A DNA stretch of 64,000 nt, from assembly GCF_000314975.1 (NCBI RefSeq), contig NZ_BAEN01000065.1, forward strand, positions 62,001-126,000. The letters run 5' to 3'. The position numbers were made by a program, and so were the translations under genes. The stretch comes from Aliiglaciecola lipolytica E3. Its GTDB lineage: Bacteria; Pseudomonadota; Gammaproteobacteria; Enterobacterales; Alteromonadaceae. Positions 42,473-52,320 of this stretch are shown here, in pieces; the stretch's first letter is position 1; every line of letters begins with the position of its first letter. The notes under the pieces are model-generated. The model had not been told where the DNA came from and ran no database searches. It worked only from the letters and a program-made list of their open reading frames with translations.

Positions 42473-43193
42473 GCAATTGAAAAACGAAGGTGTGGAAGTC
42501 AGGCCTGACTCCGACGCTGATGAAACCAGTATCAAAATAAAAGCATTAGCCAAACGTAATGGCTTAACTACTTTTATGATTGGACTTATTGCCTTTGCGG
42601 TTGCAGTTATTTTATTGGTTTTACTCCCACAATCATTGTATTTAATCGGTGTGTTCGCGCTGAGTGCATCTATCGTGACTATGCTAATTGGATGGTTTAA
42701 AGTGCGTGAACCTTTGCATAGTGTAGAACTCACTAAAACTCATATTTTATATCAGCATAGGCATGGGAAATGGTCTTTGGAATGGTCTAATGTGCAGCGC
42801 ATAGATGTACCTAGAATCAGTCAAGGATTGGAGCAAATTGATCTTGGAATGGTTGGCATAAAAATTAAACATTATGCGCCGCTTTTGCGTTCAATTTCAC
42901 CGCGTTTAGCTGCTAACTTACTATTAGAGCAGCGTCCTTTGTTATTGCAGAATAATCAGTGCACTACAGGCGGTTGTTACAGTGATACGCTAATTGAAAA
43001 CGATACCTTCAAGACTCCAGAAGGAGAGATAATTAGAGGTATCCCGGCAATGTTAGGCAATCGAATGGGAAAGCTGCGAGCTGGCTTAGGTTACGATATT
43101 TTTATATCGGTGGGGGAATTAGACCGCACCAGTGATGAGTTTGTCGAATTATTACGAGCGTGCCATTCGAGTGTGAATGCCAATCAAGTATAA
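42459..43193 (+). CDS. DUF2982 family membrane protein
   Basis: 244 aa from the ATG at 42459 (MSGNEQLKNEGVEV); an in-frame TTG at 42447 is less likely. Two adjacent helices (about 36-52 and 57-77) are followed by a soluble cytoplasmic domain that starts 'EPLHSVELTKTHILYQHRHGKWSLEW', has a PH-like beta pattern and includes 'GIPAMLGNRMGKLRAGLGYDIFISVGELDR'. This matches DUF2982, found in Alteromonadales and relatives. Function unknown. Convergent with the hybrid kinase gene, 10 bp apart. Confidence 0.8.
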   Translation: MSGNEQLKNEGVEVRPDSDADETSIKIKALAKRNGLTTFMIGLIAFAVAVILLVLLPQSLYLIGVFALSASIVTMLIGWFKVREPLHSVELTKTHILYQHRHGKWSLEWSNVQRIDVPRISQGLEQIDLGMVGIKIKHYAPLLRSISPRLAANLLLEQRPLLLQNNQCTTGGCYSDTLIENDTFKTPEGEIIRGIPAMLGNRMGKLRAGLGYDIFISVGELDRTSDEFVELLRACHSSVNANQV

Positions 43194-43203
43194 CTAGTAC
43201 GGC

Positions 43204-46200
43204 CTACACGAATGCTTCACTGCAAACGATCACGCTTTGGGCTTCTTCAATTAGGCTGGGAAGTCTGAGCTTTACAATGCTGTACTCGTCTAGTTTGATT
43301 GCGGTTTCCAATTCATCGCACAAGTCTAAAAGCATCGGCACGCCAGTGTAACAGCATGCGCCATGTAGTTTGTGCACAAGTGCTTTTAATGTGGGCTTGT
43401 CAGTCGTGTTCCAAGCCGTTTCAATCTGAGTAATTAATTCGGGCAGTTCTGCAACAAATGATGCAAGCATATCTTTTGCCGCTGCTTCATCTTGATTTGC
43501 TGTTTTTAAGGCCAATGCCCAGTTAATTGATTGGTTTTCTAAAGCAATATTGCGAGGTGTTTCGCACCAGCGTTTTATCAGCACAATAAGCTCCGCTAAG
43601 TTTATCGGTTTTGCCAAGAAATCATCCATTCCTGATGCTAACAACCTTTCTTGTTCCTCTTTTAGCGCATGGGCGGTTACAGCAATAATTGGCGTGCCCA
43701 CGTTGAGTTGTGTTTGACGGATTAATCGTGATGCTTGGAGTCCATCCATTATCGGCATTTGCACGTCCATTAAGATAATATCGAACTCTTCCTGCTTACA
43801 TAATTTAACAGCTTCTTCGCCACTGTAGGCTAAGGTAAGCGATAATTTGGACGGTTTTAGCCAGGTCGTTAACAAACGTAGATTCATTTCCATATCATCA
43901 ACGGCTAACACTTTCACACTGTCTAATTCGAGCAAATCTTGTTGTACTTGATTATGTCGTGACTCTATTGGTGTTTGCGTTAGGCTGGCTAATTTGTTGA
44001 GGGTTAATGGTAGTCGTAGTTGGGTTGACTTTTCACTTTGAACTGAATCTTCGAACGTAATTCCTTCACCGGAATAAAGTAAAATTAGATTGGCTTCATT
44101 GACTTGAGCGAGATGTTTTAATATTTCACGATGTTTTTCTAAATAACTTTCTGGCAGACAAATAAATGCCGCATCGTGTTGTTTAATCATACTAATAAAT
44201 GTCCGATAACTGTCCACTAATGTCACCGAAGCACCGACATTTTCTAACATCATTTTGGCTGACTCAGTCACTAGTTTATCGGTTTCTAAAAGCAAGACCT
44301 TTTTTTGTTTCCAACCTATATTGCGCGCGAAATTATCTGATACATTCAGCAGGTTAGTGGTGATAGTTACACTAAAACAACTACCACTACCTGGGTTGCT
44401 GGTTAAGGTAATACTTCCTCCCATTAAATGTACCAATTGTTGGCAAATAACTAACCCTAATCCGGTTCCTTGATAGGTTCGGCTAGTGGAGTCTTCAATT
44501 TGGGTAAAGGCGCTAAACAGCTTTTTGCGATCCTGTTGGCTGATACCAATCCCGGTATCTTCTATTTTAAAGTTAAGCTCAAACATATTGTGCTGGAGAG
44601 TTTTTCCGGACACGCTAAGACCAATGTGACCACTGGGTGTGAATTTTAAAGCATTCCCTAGTAGGTTCGTGAGGATCTGTTTTATGCGCTGCGCATCACC
44701 CACCAGTTTTTCCGGAATGGGGGATAAGTCATAGATAAACTCTAGTTTTTTGTTATGTGCAGATCTGGCCATCACACTAACCATTTCTTCTAATACATCA
44801 TTGGGCGAAAATGGTTCGTTGTTAACCTGTAGTTTGCCAGCTTCAATTTTGGAAACATCAAGCACATCGTTGACGATATTCAACAAGGTATCAGCAGCGG
44901 AATTGATAATGCGCACGTGTTCTTGCTTGTCGATAGGTAATGGAGTGTGAATTAATTCTTTGCTAAATCCTAAAATGGCATTTAAGGGCGTTCGGATCTC
45001 ATGACTCATATTAGCCAAAAATTGGGATTTTATAGTGCTCGCATTTATGGCGTCTTTTCTCGCGATATCCAAGCGCGCATTTTGCTCTTCAATAAACTCC
45101 ATATTATTGCGCAAATCGTTGGTCGCTTGTTGAATTTCCCGTTCCAGTTGATTATGACGTTTATCCATCATCGCGATTGAAAACAGTCCTGCTTGAATAA
45201 ACAGGCCAGCATGAAGACAGTATGTGGTAAACATATTTGTGGGTAATAACCCGGTTAGACTGGTCATACTCACGAGCGCGCACACTATTAGTACAAACCA
45301 GGCAATGATGAAATATCTAGCAGGCTTAAATTTGTTTATATAACTTTCAAAACCTGCAAACAAAAAGCTAGCGATAGCAAACAAAGTCACCAAGTACACA
45401 ATGGCGTTTTGCCATGCCACAGGAAATAAACTTATCAGGGAGCAAAACCCCATGGTAATGAGTAGCCCAATATTAACTTTGATAATGGGTGCAATTTTAT
45501 GAGCGGTGCGTTTTGCCTCTAAAAATAAATAAGTAAACGCACCTGAGGCAATGCCGACTAACACAAAAATAAGATCCATGTGACCGGTTAGCCATAATGT
45601 GATCCCATAAGGAATTAAAAATGTAGAGTGCCCTCCCCATACGAATTGCCACAATATAACCGAGACAATATAACCAATGAAAGCCAATAAACTGGTTTGC
45701 CTATTCATGAAGTAGAGGACCAGGTTATAAATGACTAAAATAAATAAGCCACCATAAAATAATCCCCAAATAAGGTTATCCCAAAATACCATTCGCATAT
45801 ATTTTGCGTATGGTTGAATGTCCAACGGTGCAATAACTTGAATGCTTTTTGATTCGATTCTAACGAATAAATCGACGGTAGTCGCTAAGGGCAGGTTAAC
45901 TTTGAAAGAAGGAAAACGAGTAAACTGTTCGCTAGATAATTTACCTTGTTTAGCTGAAGCAATGAGATCATTACCATCAAATAAATAAAAATCTGCGCGT
46001 TCCATATGCGCAAAACCTATGTCAATCACCCATTCTTCTAAATCACTTATCCTATTTAGCTTGGTGTGAAGCCACAGACCACCGGACTGAATACCGTAGT
46101 TGGGGTTGGTGGTAGAGCGCCACATAAACTCACTTTCAAGTTCGCGCACTTCATCGATAGTGAGCTGAATATCGTTTTCAGATAGAATTTTGACTTTATC

Positions 46201-46314
46201 GGATAACCGCGTTGTTTCATCATTGTTAATTAACTGCAATGAAGTTTGGGCATAGGTTGATGATGTAATTAACCAAAGAAGTAAGCCCATTGCTAAGCAT
46301 TTTTGCAGACACAT
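43204..46314 (-). CDS. Hybrid sensor histidine kinase (7TMR-DISM, HisKA, two receivers, HPt)
   Basis: 1036 aa. Signal peptide 1-22, 7TMR-DISM extracellular domain (about 25-165), seven-helix membrane domain (about 180-390), HisKA with phospho-acceptor His438 ('NMSHEIRTPLNAILGF'), ATPase domain (about 540-655, 'GTGLGLVICQQLV'), a degenerate receiver (about 668-780, no usable Asp visible), a good receiver with Asp850 ('LMDVQMPIMDG'), and an HPt with His981 ('LVHKLHGACCYTG'). The phosphorelay layout is like BarA, but with a DISM sensor. No response-regulator gene is adjacent, so the partner is elsewhere. Confidence 0.92.
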   Translation of the reverse strand: MCLQKCLAMGLLLWLITSSTYAQTSLQLINNDETTRLSDKVKILSENDIQLTIDEVRELESEFMWRSTTNPNYGIQSGGLWLHTKLNRISDLEEWVIDIGFAHMERADFYLFDGNDLIASAKQGKLSSEQFTRFPSFKVNLPLATTVDLFVRIESKSIQVIAPLDIQPYAKYMRMVFWDNLIWGLFYGGLFILVIYNLVLYFMNRQTSLLAFIGYIVSVILWQFVWGGHSTFLIPYGITLWLTGHMDLIFVLVGIASGAFTYLFLEAKRTAHKIAPIIKVNIGLLITMGFCSLISLFPVAWQNAIVYLVTLFAIASFLFAGFESYINKFKPARYFIIAWFVLIVCALVSMTSLTGLLPTNMFTTYCLHAGLFIQAGLFSIAMMDKRHNQLEREIQQATNDLRNNMEFIEEQNARLDIARKDAINASTIKSQFLANMSHEIRTPLNAILGFSKELIHTPLPIDKQEHVRIINSAADTLLNIVNDVLDVSKIEAGKLQVNNEPFSPNDVLEEMVSVMARSAHNKKLEFIYDLSPIPEKLVGDAQRIKQILTNLLGNALKFTPSGHIGLSVSGKTLQHNMFELNFKIEDTGIGISQQDRKKLFSAFTQIEDSTSRTYQGTGLGLVICQQLVHLMGGSITLTSNPGSGSCFSVTITTNLLNVSDNFARNIGWKQKKVLLLETDKLVTESAKMMLENVGASVTLVDSYRTFISMIKQHDAAFICLPESYLEKHREILKHLAQVNEANLILLYSGEGITFEDSVQSEKSTQLRLPLTLNKLASLTQTPIESRHNQVQQDLLELDSVKVLAVDDMEMNLRLLTTWLKPSKLSLTLAYSGEEAVKLCKQEEFDIILMDVQMPIMDGLQASRLIRQTQLNVGTPIIAVTAHALKEEQERLLASGMDDFLAKPINLAELIVLIKRWCETPRNIALENQSINWALALKTANQDEAAAKDMLASFVAELPELITQIETAWNTTDKPTLKALVHKLHGACCYTGVPMLLDLCDELETAIKLDEYSIVKLRLPSLIEEAQSVIVCSEAFV

Positions 46315-46545
46315 GATAAATCAAGTTTTCCAAGTATTTGAAAAGTAGAAATATCATTAGACCCTGTGGCACTCAGTTTTTCAATTCAAAATTACCTAAA
46401 GCGACAATCAAGAAACAAATTTCAAGGTATTATTTTGTCAACAGGTTGATATTATCAAACGAAGCATTGGAAAATATGGACGAAAAACCCATAAAAAAGC
46501 GTATAGTAGGTGATTGTTAGTTTCCCCCGCATTGAAGGAATTGAT

Positions 46546-47667
46546 ATGAATAAAGTAACTGCTGGAATCGCACTGTTTAGTGCTGCTTTTTATTCAACTT
46601 GGGCGCTTAGCGTACCCCTAGAAAAGTTGACTTTACCAGATGGATTCAAAATTGAAGTGTATGCACAGGACGTAACAAATGCTCGTCAAATGGCGTTGGG
46701 TAAGACGGGCATTGTTTATGTTGGAAGTCGTGGAGAAGGAAAAGTGCATGCTGTAGTTGACACCAACAAAGATGGTGTCGGTGACAAAGTCGTTGTGGTG
46801 GCAGAAAATTTAAAAATGCCCACAGGCCTTGCTTATAAAGATGGCGACTTATATGTTGCAGCGGTTAGCCAAGTACTAAAATATAAGAATATTGATAAAG
46901 AATACGATAATGCGCCTGAACCTGAAGTGGTACTTGATGGGCTGCCAACGGAAACACACCATGGTTGGAAATACATAGATTTTGGTCCTGATGGTATGCT
47001 CTATGTGCCGGTTGGCGCACCGTGTAATATTTGCGAAACAGTAGGCGATGACAAATATGATGACCCTAGGTTTGCCAGCATTTTGAAATACGATTTAGCT
47101 AATGGCGATATGAAATGGGTAGCCAAAGGAGTTAGAAATACTGTGGGGTTTGATTGGCACCCAGATAGTAAAGAGTTGTGGTTTAGCGACAATGGCCGAG
47201 ACTGGATGGGAGATGATATTCCACCTTGTGAAATCAATCGCGTTAGTGCCGAGGATCAACATTTTGGCTATCCGTATATTCATGGTGGTGATATAAAAGA
47301 CCCTGAATTTGGAGCAGGTAAAAGTCCAGACGACTACGTTAAACCGGAAATCAAACTGGGGGCACATGTTGCGCCACTAGGTGTGCATTTTTATCAAGGT
47401 CAACAGTTCCCTAAAGAATACAGTAAATCATTGTTTGTAGCTGAACATGGTTCATGGAACAGAAGTAAGAAATCAGGTTATAGAGTCATGCGAGCCGACT
47501 TCGACGGCACTGAAGCAGGCGAGTACCATACATTCATTGAGGGGTTTTTGAATCCTGATGATACGGTTTGGGGAAGACCTGTCGCTTTGTTGACTATGCC
47601 TGATGGTAGTATGCTGATATCAGATGATTTCGCTAATGTGATTTATAAGGTAACCTATCAAAAGTAA
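46546..47667 (+). CDS. Exported PQQ-dependent sugar (sorbosone-like) dehydrogenase
   Basis: 373 aa from the ATG at 46546 (AAGGAA 7 nt upstream); 12 extra upstream residues are unlikely. Signal peptide 1-20. The rest is a six-bladed beta-propeller of the L-sorbosone/soluble glucose dehydrogenase type: 'LPDGFKIEVYAQDV', 'HHGWKYIDFGPDGMLYVPVGAPCNIC', 'WFSDNGRDWMGDDIPPCEINR', 'FVAEHGSWNRSKKSGYRV'. The periplasm would give access to PQQ. Substrate cannot be named. No cytochrome or pqq gene is adjacent. Confidence 0.85.
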   Translation: MNKVTAGIALFSAAFYSTWALSVPLEKLTLPDGFKIEVYAQDVTNARQMALGKTGIVYVGSRGEGKVHAVVDTNKDGVGDKVVVVAENLKMPTGLAYKDGDLYVAAVSQVLKYKNIDKEYDNAPEPEVVLDGLPTETHHGWKYIDFGPDGMLYVPVGAPCNICETVGDDKYDDPRFASILKYDLANGDMKWVAKGVRNTVGFDWHPDSKELWFSDNGRDWMGDDIPPCEINRVSAEDQHFGYPYIHGGDIKDPEFGAGKSPDDYVKPEIKLGAHVAPLGVHFYQGQQFPKEYSKSLFVAEHGSWNRSKKSGYRVMRADFDGTEAGEYHTFIEGFLNPDDTVWGRPVALLTMPDGSMLISDDFANVIYKVTYQK

Positions 47668-47701
47668 ATCGGTTTGCGAAACCATTGTTGAAGTAAAAGT
47701 G

Positions 47702-47718
47702 AACCCATTTGGGGTTTT
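47702..47718 (+). terminator. Short hairpin after the sugar dehydrogenase gene
   Basis: AACCC (47702-47706) pairs with GGGTT (47712-47716), followed by TT and A-rich sequence. The stem is only 5 bp, so the call is tentative. Confidence 0.35.
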
Positions 47719-47795
47719 AAAAAAAGAATAATAATAGCGATTTTGAATGGAGCTTTAATTCAAATTGCACTAAAAACGGCCTGCGCAATTATACT

Positions 47796-50108
47796 ATGAG
47801 TGAAGATACAATTATCAATAAAGACGGTTCAGAGCAGCTCGCTCTTAGCCGTTTTACCGAAGAAGCTTACTTAAATTATTCAATGTACGTCATCATGGAT
47901 CGTGCTTTACCGCATATCGGTGATGGCCTTAAGCCCGTGCAAAGACGCATTGTTTACGCAATGTCTGAGCTAGGTTTAAGCGCGTCGGCAAAATATAAAA
48001 AATCAGCTCGAACCGTCGGTGATGTGTTAGGTAAGTTTCACCCTCATGGTGACTCAGCCTGTTATGAGGCAATGGTCCTCATGGCTCAGCCGTTCTCCTA
48101 TCGTTATCCCTTGGTAGATGGACAAGGAAACTGGGGAGCGCCAGATGATCCTAAATCATTTGCTGCTATGCGATACACAGAGTCACGGCTGTCTAAATTT
48201 AGTGAAGTATTACTGAGTGAACTTGGACAAGGTACTGTTGATTGGCAACCTAATTTCGACGGGACAATGGATGAGCCCAAAGTATTGCCTGCTCGCTTAC
48301 CGCATATATTACTCAACGGCGTAACCGGAATTGCAGTGGGAATGGCCACTGATATTCCGCCACATAATGTACGAGAAGTGGCTAATGCATGTGCGTTGCT
48401 ACTCGATAATAGTAAAGCCGAGTTGCGCGATATTATGGCGCACATTCAAGGGCCAGATTATCCAACAGAAGCAGAAATAATTACGCCTTCTGAAGATATT
48501 GCCAAATTGTACGAAACGGGCCGTGGCTCAATTAAAATGCGTGCAGTTTATCATGATGAAAGTGGCGATGTGGTTATTACCGCGCTTCCTCATCAGGCAT
48601 CAGGTGGGAAAATTCTTGAACAAATAGCGGCGCAAATGCAAGCTAAAAAACTACCAATGGTTAGCGATTTACGCGATGAATCAGACCATGAAAATCCCAC
48701 CCGCTTAGTCATTACACCTCGTTCAAATAGAGTTGATGTTGAACAGTTAATGCAACACTTGTTTGCTACTACAGATCTGGAAAAAAACTATCGCGTTAAT
48801 ATCAACATGATAGGTTTGGATGGCCGTCCAAAGGTGAAGGATCTTCGTACCATTTTAAATGAGTGGTTGGTATTCAGAAAAGATACCGTAGTTCGCCGAC
48901 TTCAGTATCGTCTCGATAAAGTACTGGCACGATTACATATTTTAGAAGGTTTATTGATAGCCTTTTTAAATATTGATGAAGTTATTCGCATTATTCGATA
49001 TGAAGACGAACCTAAGCAACAGTTAATCAAGACGTTTAATCTGTCAGACAAACAAGCTGAAGCGATTTTAGAGTTAAAGCTACGTCACCTAGCCAAACTA
49101 GAAGAATTTAAGATAAAGTCAGAACAAGAAGAACTGGCTAAAGAGCGTGATGAATTGCAATTGTTGTTGGGCTCAGATCGTCGCTTAAAAACGCTCATTA
49201 AAAAAGAAATTCTCGCCGATGCAGAAAAATATGGTGATGATCGCCGTTCACCTCTGATACAACGAGAAGAAGCAAAAGCACTATCAGATAAAGAGTTAGT
49301 TCCTTCAGAAGCCGTAACGGTTGTATTGTCTGAAAAGGGCTGGGCACGTTGTGCGAAAGGCCATGATGTAGACGTAGAAGGATTAAGTTATAAAGCTGGT
49401 GATGTATATCTTGCCAGTGCAAAAGGGCGCAGTAATCAACAAGCTGTGTTTTTAGATAGCTCGGGGCGAACCTTTGCCTGTGATGCTCATACGTTGCCTT
49501 CGGCACGCAGCCAAGGAGAACCTCTTACCGGTAAATTTAGTATTGTCGGGGGGGAAACATTCCAACACGTCATAATGGGTTCAGATGATCAGCAGTATTT
49601 GATTTCATCGGATGCGGGCTATGGCTTTGTGGGTAAATTTGCCGATATGGTAAGTAAAAACAAAGCAGGGAAGGCCTATATTTCTTTGCCGTTAGGCGGA
49701 AAAGTGATTAAACCTCAAGCTGTTTCCAATATTGAAACTGACTGGTGTATGGCTATCTCGAATGAAGGTCGCATGTTGATGTTCCCTCTTCGAGACCTGC
49801 CTAGTTTGGGTAAAGGAAAGGGTAATAAAATTATCAATATTCCGTCCGCTAAATCGAAATCCAGAGAAGAATATGTCACCGTGCTCACTGTTGTTCCAGA
49901 TGGCGCAAGTGTGAAGATTATCGCTGGTAAACGTGGCATGCTGCTTACGGCTAACGATTTAGTGCATTACCAAGGTGAAAGAGGACGCAGAGGTAATAAA
50001 CTTCCGCGCGGCTTACAAAGAGTTGATGGGGTAGAAGTGGAATTAAGTAACAAACCCGTTGACACTGGAGCTGCCTCTGACGAACAAAACTCTGACAGCA
50101 ACGAGTAA
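47796..50108 (+). CDS. parC: DNA topoisomerase IV subunit A
   Basis: 770 aa; with ParE it unlinks daughter chromosomes. The winged-helix and tower region is complete. The catalytic tyrosine is Tyr127 in 'FAAMRYTES', equivalent to E. coli Tyr120. The quinolone-resistance region reads [12 protein letters not shown] with Ser87 and Glu91 (E. coli Ser80/Glu84), the sensitive state. The C-terminal beta-pinwheel (about 500-750) includes '[15 protein letters not shown]'. parE is not in the neighbourhood. The start lacks a clear Shine-Dalgarno, but the N-terminus matches the family. Confidence 0.96.
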   Translation: MSEDTIINKDGSEQLALSRFTEEAYLNYSMYVIMDRALPHIGDGLKPVQRRIVYAMSELGLSASAKYKKSARTVGDVLGKFHPHGDSACYEAMVLMAQPFSYRYPLVDGQGNWGAPDDPKSFAAMRYTESRLSKFSEVLLSELGQGTVDWQPNFDGTMDEPKVLPARLPHILLNGVTGIAVGMATDIPPHNVREVANACALLLDNSKAELRDIMAHIQGPDYPTEAEIITPSEDIAKLYETGRGSIKMRAVYHDESGDVVITALPHQASGGKILEQIAAQMQAKKLPMVSDLRDESDHENPTRLVITPRSNRVDVEQLMQHLFATTDLEKNYRVNINMIGLDGRPKVKDLRTILNEWLVFRKDTVVRRLQYRLDKVLARLHILEGLLIAFLNIDEVIRIIRYEDEPKQQLIKTFNLSDKQAEAILELKLRHLAKLEEFKIKSEQEELAKERDELQLLLGSDRRLKTLIKKEILADAEKYGDDRRSPLIQREEAKALSDKELVPSEAVTVVLSEKGWARCAKGHDVDVEGLSYKAGDVYLASAKGRSNQQAVFLDSSGRTFACDAHTLPSARSQGEPLTGKFSIVGGETFQHVIMGSDDQQYLISSDAGYGFVGKFADMVSKNKAGKAYISLPLGGKVIKPQAVSNIETDWCMAISNEGRMLMFPLRDLPSLGKGKGNKIINIPSAKSKSREEYVTVLTVVPDGASVKIIAGKRGMLLTANDLVHYQGERGRRGNKLPRGLQRVDGVEVELSNKPVDTGAASDEQNSDSNE

Positions 50109-50127
50109 GTAAAATAGAACTTCAGTA

Positions 50128-50171
50128 CCTCAAAAGCAGACCCAAGTGGTTTGATTTTGAGGCTTATTTTA
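50128..50171 (+). terminator. Terminator after parC
   Basis: CCTCAAAA (50128-50135) pairs with TTTTGAGG (50155-50162), with an inner ACC/GGT pairing, followed by CTTATTTTATT. Confidence 0.55.
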
Positions 50172-50329
50172 TTGCACGTTTTTTCGGTCAATAAAATTAA
50201 TTAGGTACAGTTTGTCGGCCGAAAATTGCTTATTCCGCATAGTAAACCTACGATCAACTTCCTAACACAAGCAGAGCAGGCCGTATTGAGTCAATCAACA
50301 TGAAGGCATGCATTTAAACAGGAAGTCGG

Positions 50330-52303
50330 ATGTTGAAACAACACTTAGAAACTTCATTGAAGCAGCATTTCGGTTTTGAGGAATTCAAAACCGGACAATT
50401 GCCAGTGATTGAAGCAGTGTTAAATCAACAGTCTTGTTTAGCTATATTCCCTACTGGCTCAGGTAAATCCTTATGTTACCAATTTAGCGCATTACATCTT
50501 CCCCATTTAACGCTGGTGGTGTCACCTTTACTTGCGCTAATGCAAGACCAACTGGAGTTTCTACTGGCTCGGGATATTCCTGCCGCTAAAATTGATTCAA
50601 CGCTTAGTTATGAGCAAAACCAACAAGTCATGAAAGATGTGCGAAGTGACGCGCTAAAAATCCTGATGGTGTCGGTTGAACGTTTTAAAAATGAACGTTT
50701 TAGGCAGTTCATTGAGTCGGTTAATGTGTCATTGTTGGTCGTTGACGAAGCCCATTGTATTTCTGAATGGGGACACAATTTCAGACCAGATTATTTAAAG
50801 TTACCAGACTACCAAAAAGCGTTAAATATTCCCCAAGCGCTTTTGCTTACCGCGACGGCAACGCCGAACGTGAAGCACGATATGGCCGCTAAGTTCGCAA
50901 TCAAAACCCAACATATTATTCAGACTGGCTTTTATCGGCCGAATTTGAATCTGGTTGTTGAATATGCACCTCAAGAGCAGAAAAACGCGTTGCTGGTGGC
51001 ACATCTAGCACGATTAAAAGGTGCAGGTATCGTGTATGTAACTTTACAAAAAGAAGCTCAAGAGTTAGCTGACTATTTGCAGTTACAAGGCTATAACGCC
51101 GTGCCGTATCATGCAGGATTATCTGATCAACATCGTCAATCGACTCAGCAACAGTTTATGTCTGATCAGGTCCAAATTGTAGTTGCAACCATTGCGTTTG
51201 GGATGGGAGTTGATAAATCAAATATTCGCTTTGTGATCCACTATGAATTGCCAAAATCCATCGAAGCATATAGTCAGGAAATCGGTCGAGCAGGACGAGA
51301 TGGGTTAACATCAGAGTGTATTACCTTGGCTAATCTTTCTAATCTAACTCGTCTTGAAAACTTTGTGTATGCTGATACGCCCGAGCGAAGTGCAATTCAA
51401 AAAGTACTAAAGGACATTGCACAAAACTGTGAACAAAATACACATCCTGAACCGCGATGGGAAACGCAACTAATTCCTTTATCGAATGAAACCAATGTAC
51501 GCCAGCTACCACTAAAAACTTTGCTAGTGCAATTAGAACTACGTCAAATAATCACGCCACTGTTCGGCTATTTTTCAGAAATCCGTTTTCGCTTTCTTAT
51601 CGATAGAGCGGAGATATTGGCGCACTTTGAAGGTGAAAGAAAACAGTTTTTGGACGCTATATTTACGGCCAGCCCTGTGAAAAAAATATGGGCAACTCTT
51701 GATCAACATGCATTGAGTTTGAATTATCCTCATCAGCGCCATCGATTAGTCAGTGCATTGGATTATTTGCATAGTCAGCAGTGGATTGAGTTACAAAGTC
51801 AGCGGCATACAGATGTTTTCTCTGTAGACTTGGATAGAGTTTCTGAGCAGGTATTGACAGAATCATTTTATGACTATTTTAAGAGCAGAGAAAAGTCGGA
51901 GATAAAACGAATCGCAGATCTACTGGCGTTTTTCCAAGATAAGCGGTGCTTAAGTCAATCTCTGGCTCATTATTTTGATGACAATAGTTTGCATGAAGTG
52001 TGCGGGCATTGCAGCGTGTGTGTTTCTGGCAGTATCGAATTACCGGAGGTGATAGATTCTTCAGCACCCAGTGAGGAGCAACTTGCAAGCGCATTTCAAA
52101 CGCTGTCGACAATCTGCGAAACTAAATTGTCTGAATCTATATCGATAGAATTATTTACACGCTTTTTGGCAGGTTTAACAGGGCCATACTTGACCAAAGT
52201 AAAGGCCAAAACCTTAAAAGGTTTTGGCCTTTGTCAAACCATGCGATATCAACACGTATTAGCATTGGCTGAACGAACGATTGCGGCGCAATCTAAACCC
52301 TAA
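50330..52303 (+). CDS. RecQ-family ATP-dependent DNA helicase
   Basis: 657 aa. Superfamily 2 helicase with Walker A 'PTGSGKS' (residues 41-47) and DEAH box at 139-142 followed by the RecQ aromatic-rich loop 'CISEWGHNFRPDYLKL'. Motif VI is 'SQEIGRAGRDG'. A zinc-type cluster 'CLSQSLAHYFDDN...CGHCSVC' lies near residues 540-565, but there is no typical HRDC domain. The sequence (GHNFRP instead of GHDFRP) marks a RecQ-like branch separate from the main recQ gene. It probably unwinds structured DNA in repair. The 3' end contains the palindrome at 52201-52232. Confidence 0.88.
   Translation: MLKQHLETSLKQHFGFEEFKTGQLPVIEAVLNQQSCLAIFPTGSGKSLCYQFSALHLPHLTLVVSPLLALMQDQLEFLLARDIPAAKIDSTLSYEQNQQVMKDVRSDALKILMVSVERFKNERFRQFIESVNVSLLVVDEAHCISEWGHNFRPDYLKLPDYQKALNIPQALLLTATATPNVKHDMAAKFAIKTQHIIQTGFYRPNLNLVVEYAPQEQKNALLVAHLARLKGAGIVYVTLQKEAQELADYLQLQGYNAVPYHAGLSDQHRQSTQQQFMSDQVQIVVATIAFGMGVDKSNIRFVIHYELPKSIEAYSQEIGRAGRDGLTSECITLANLSNLTRLENFVYADTPERSAIQKVLKDIAQNCEQNTHPEPRWETQLIPLSNETNVRQLPLKTLLVQLELRQIITPLFGYFSEIRFRFLIDRAEILAHFEGERKQFLDAIFTASPVKKIWATLDQHALSLNYPHQRHRLVSALDYLHSQQWIELQSQRHTDVFSVDLDRVSEQVLTESFYDYFKSREKSEIKRIADLLAFFQDKRCLSQSLAHYFDDNSLHEVCGHCSVCVSGSIELPEVIDSSAPSEEQLASAFQTLSTICETKLSESISIELFTRFLAGLTGPYLTKVKAKTLKGFGLCQTMRYQHVLALAERTIAAQSKP
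52201..52232 (-). terminator. 32-bp palindrome inside the recQ-like 3' end, likely terminator for the convergent gene
   Basis: AAAGGCCAAAACCTT (52201-52215) and AAGGTTTTGGCCTTT (52218-52232) are perfect 15-bp inverted repeats with a 2-nt centre. The sequence is inside the coding frame (reading VKAKTLKGFGLCQ). Minus-strand transcripts of the DUF1338 gene (stop at 52321) meet it about 90 bp after their stop. The following T-run is short (TTTACTTT on the minus strand). Confidence 0.55.
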
Positions 52304-52320
52304 AGCGTTCAGGCTCACTA

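Noticed and set aside
42164-42733. Minus-strand open frame of 189 codons opposite the end of the RND gene and the start of the DUF2982 gene.
   Set aside because: It crosses two genes on the other strand, has a composition typical of antisense shadows, and shows no family motif.
46338-46520. 60-codon plus-strand frame upstream of the sugar dehydrogenase gene.
   Set aside because: Low-complexity basic composition and no ribosome site; the sugar dehydrogenase has its own ATG with AAGGAA at 46546.
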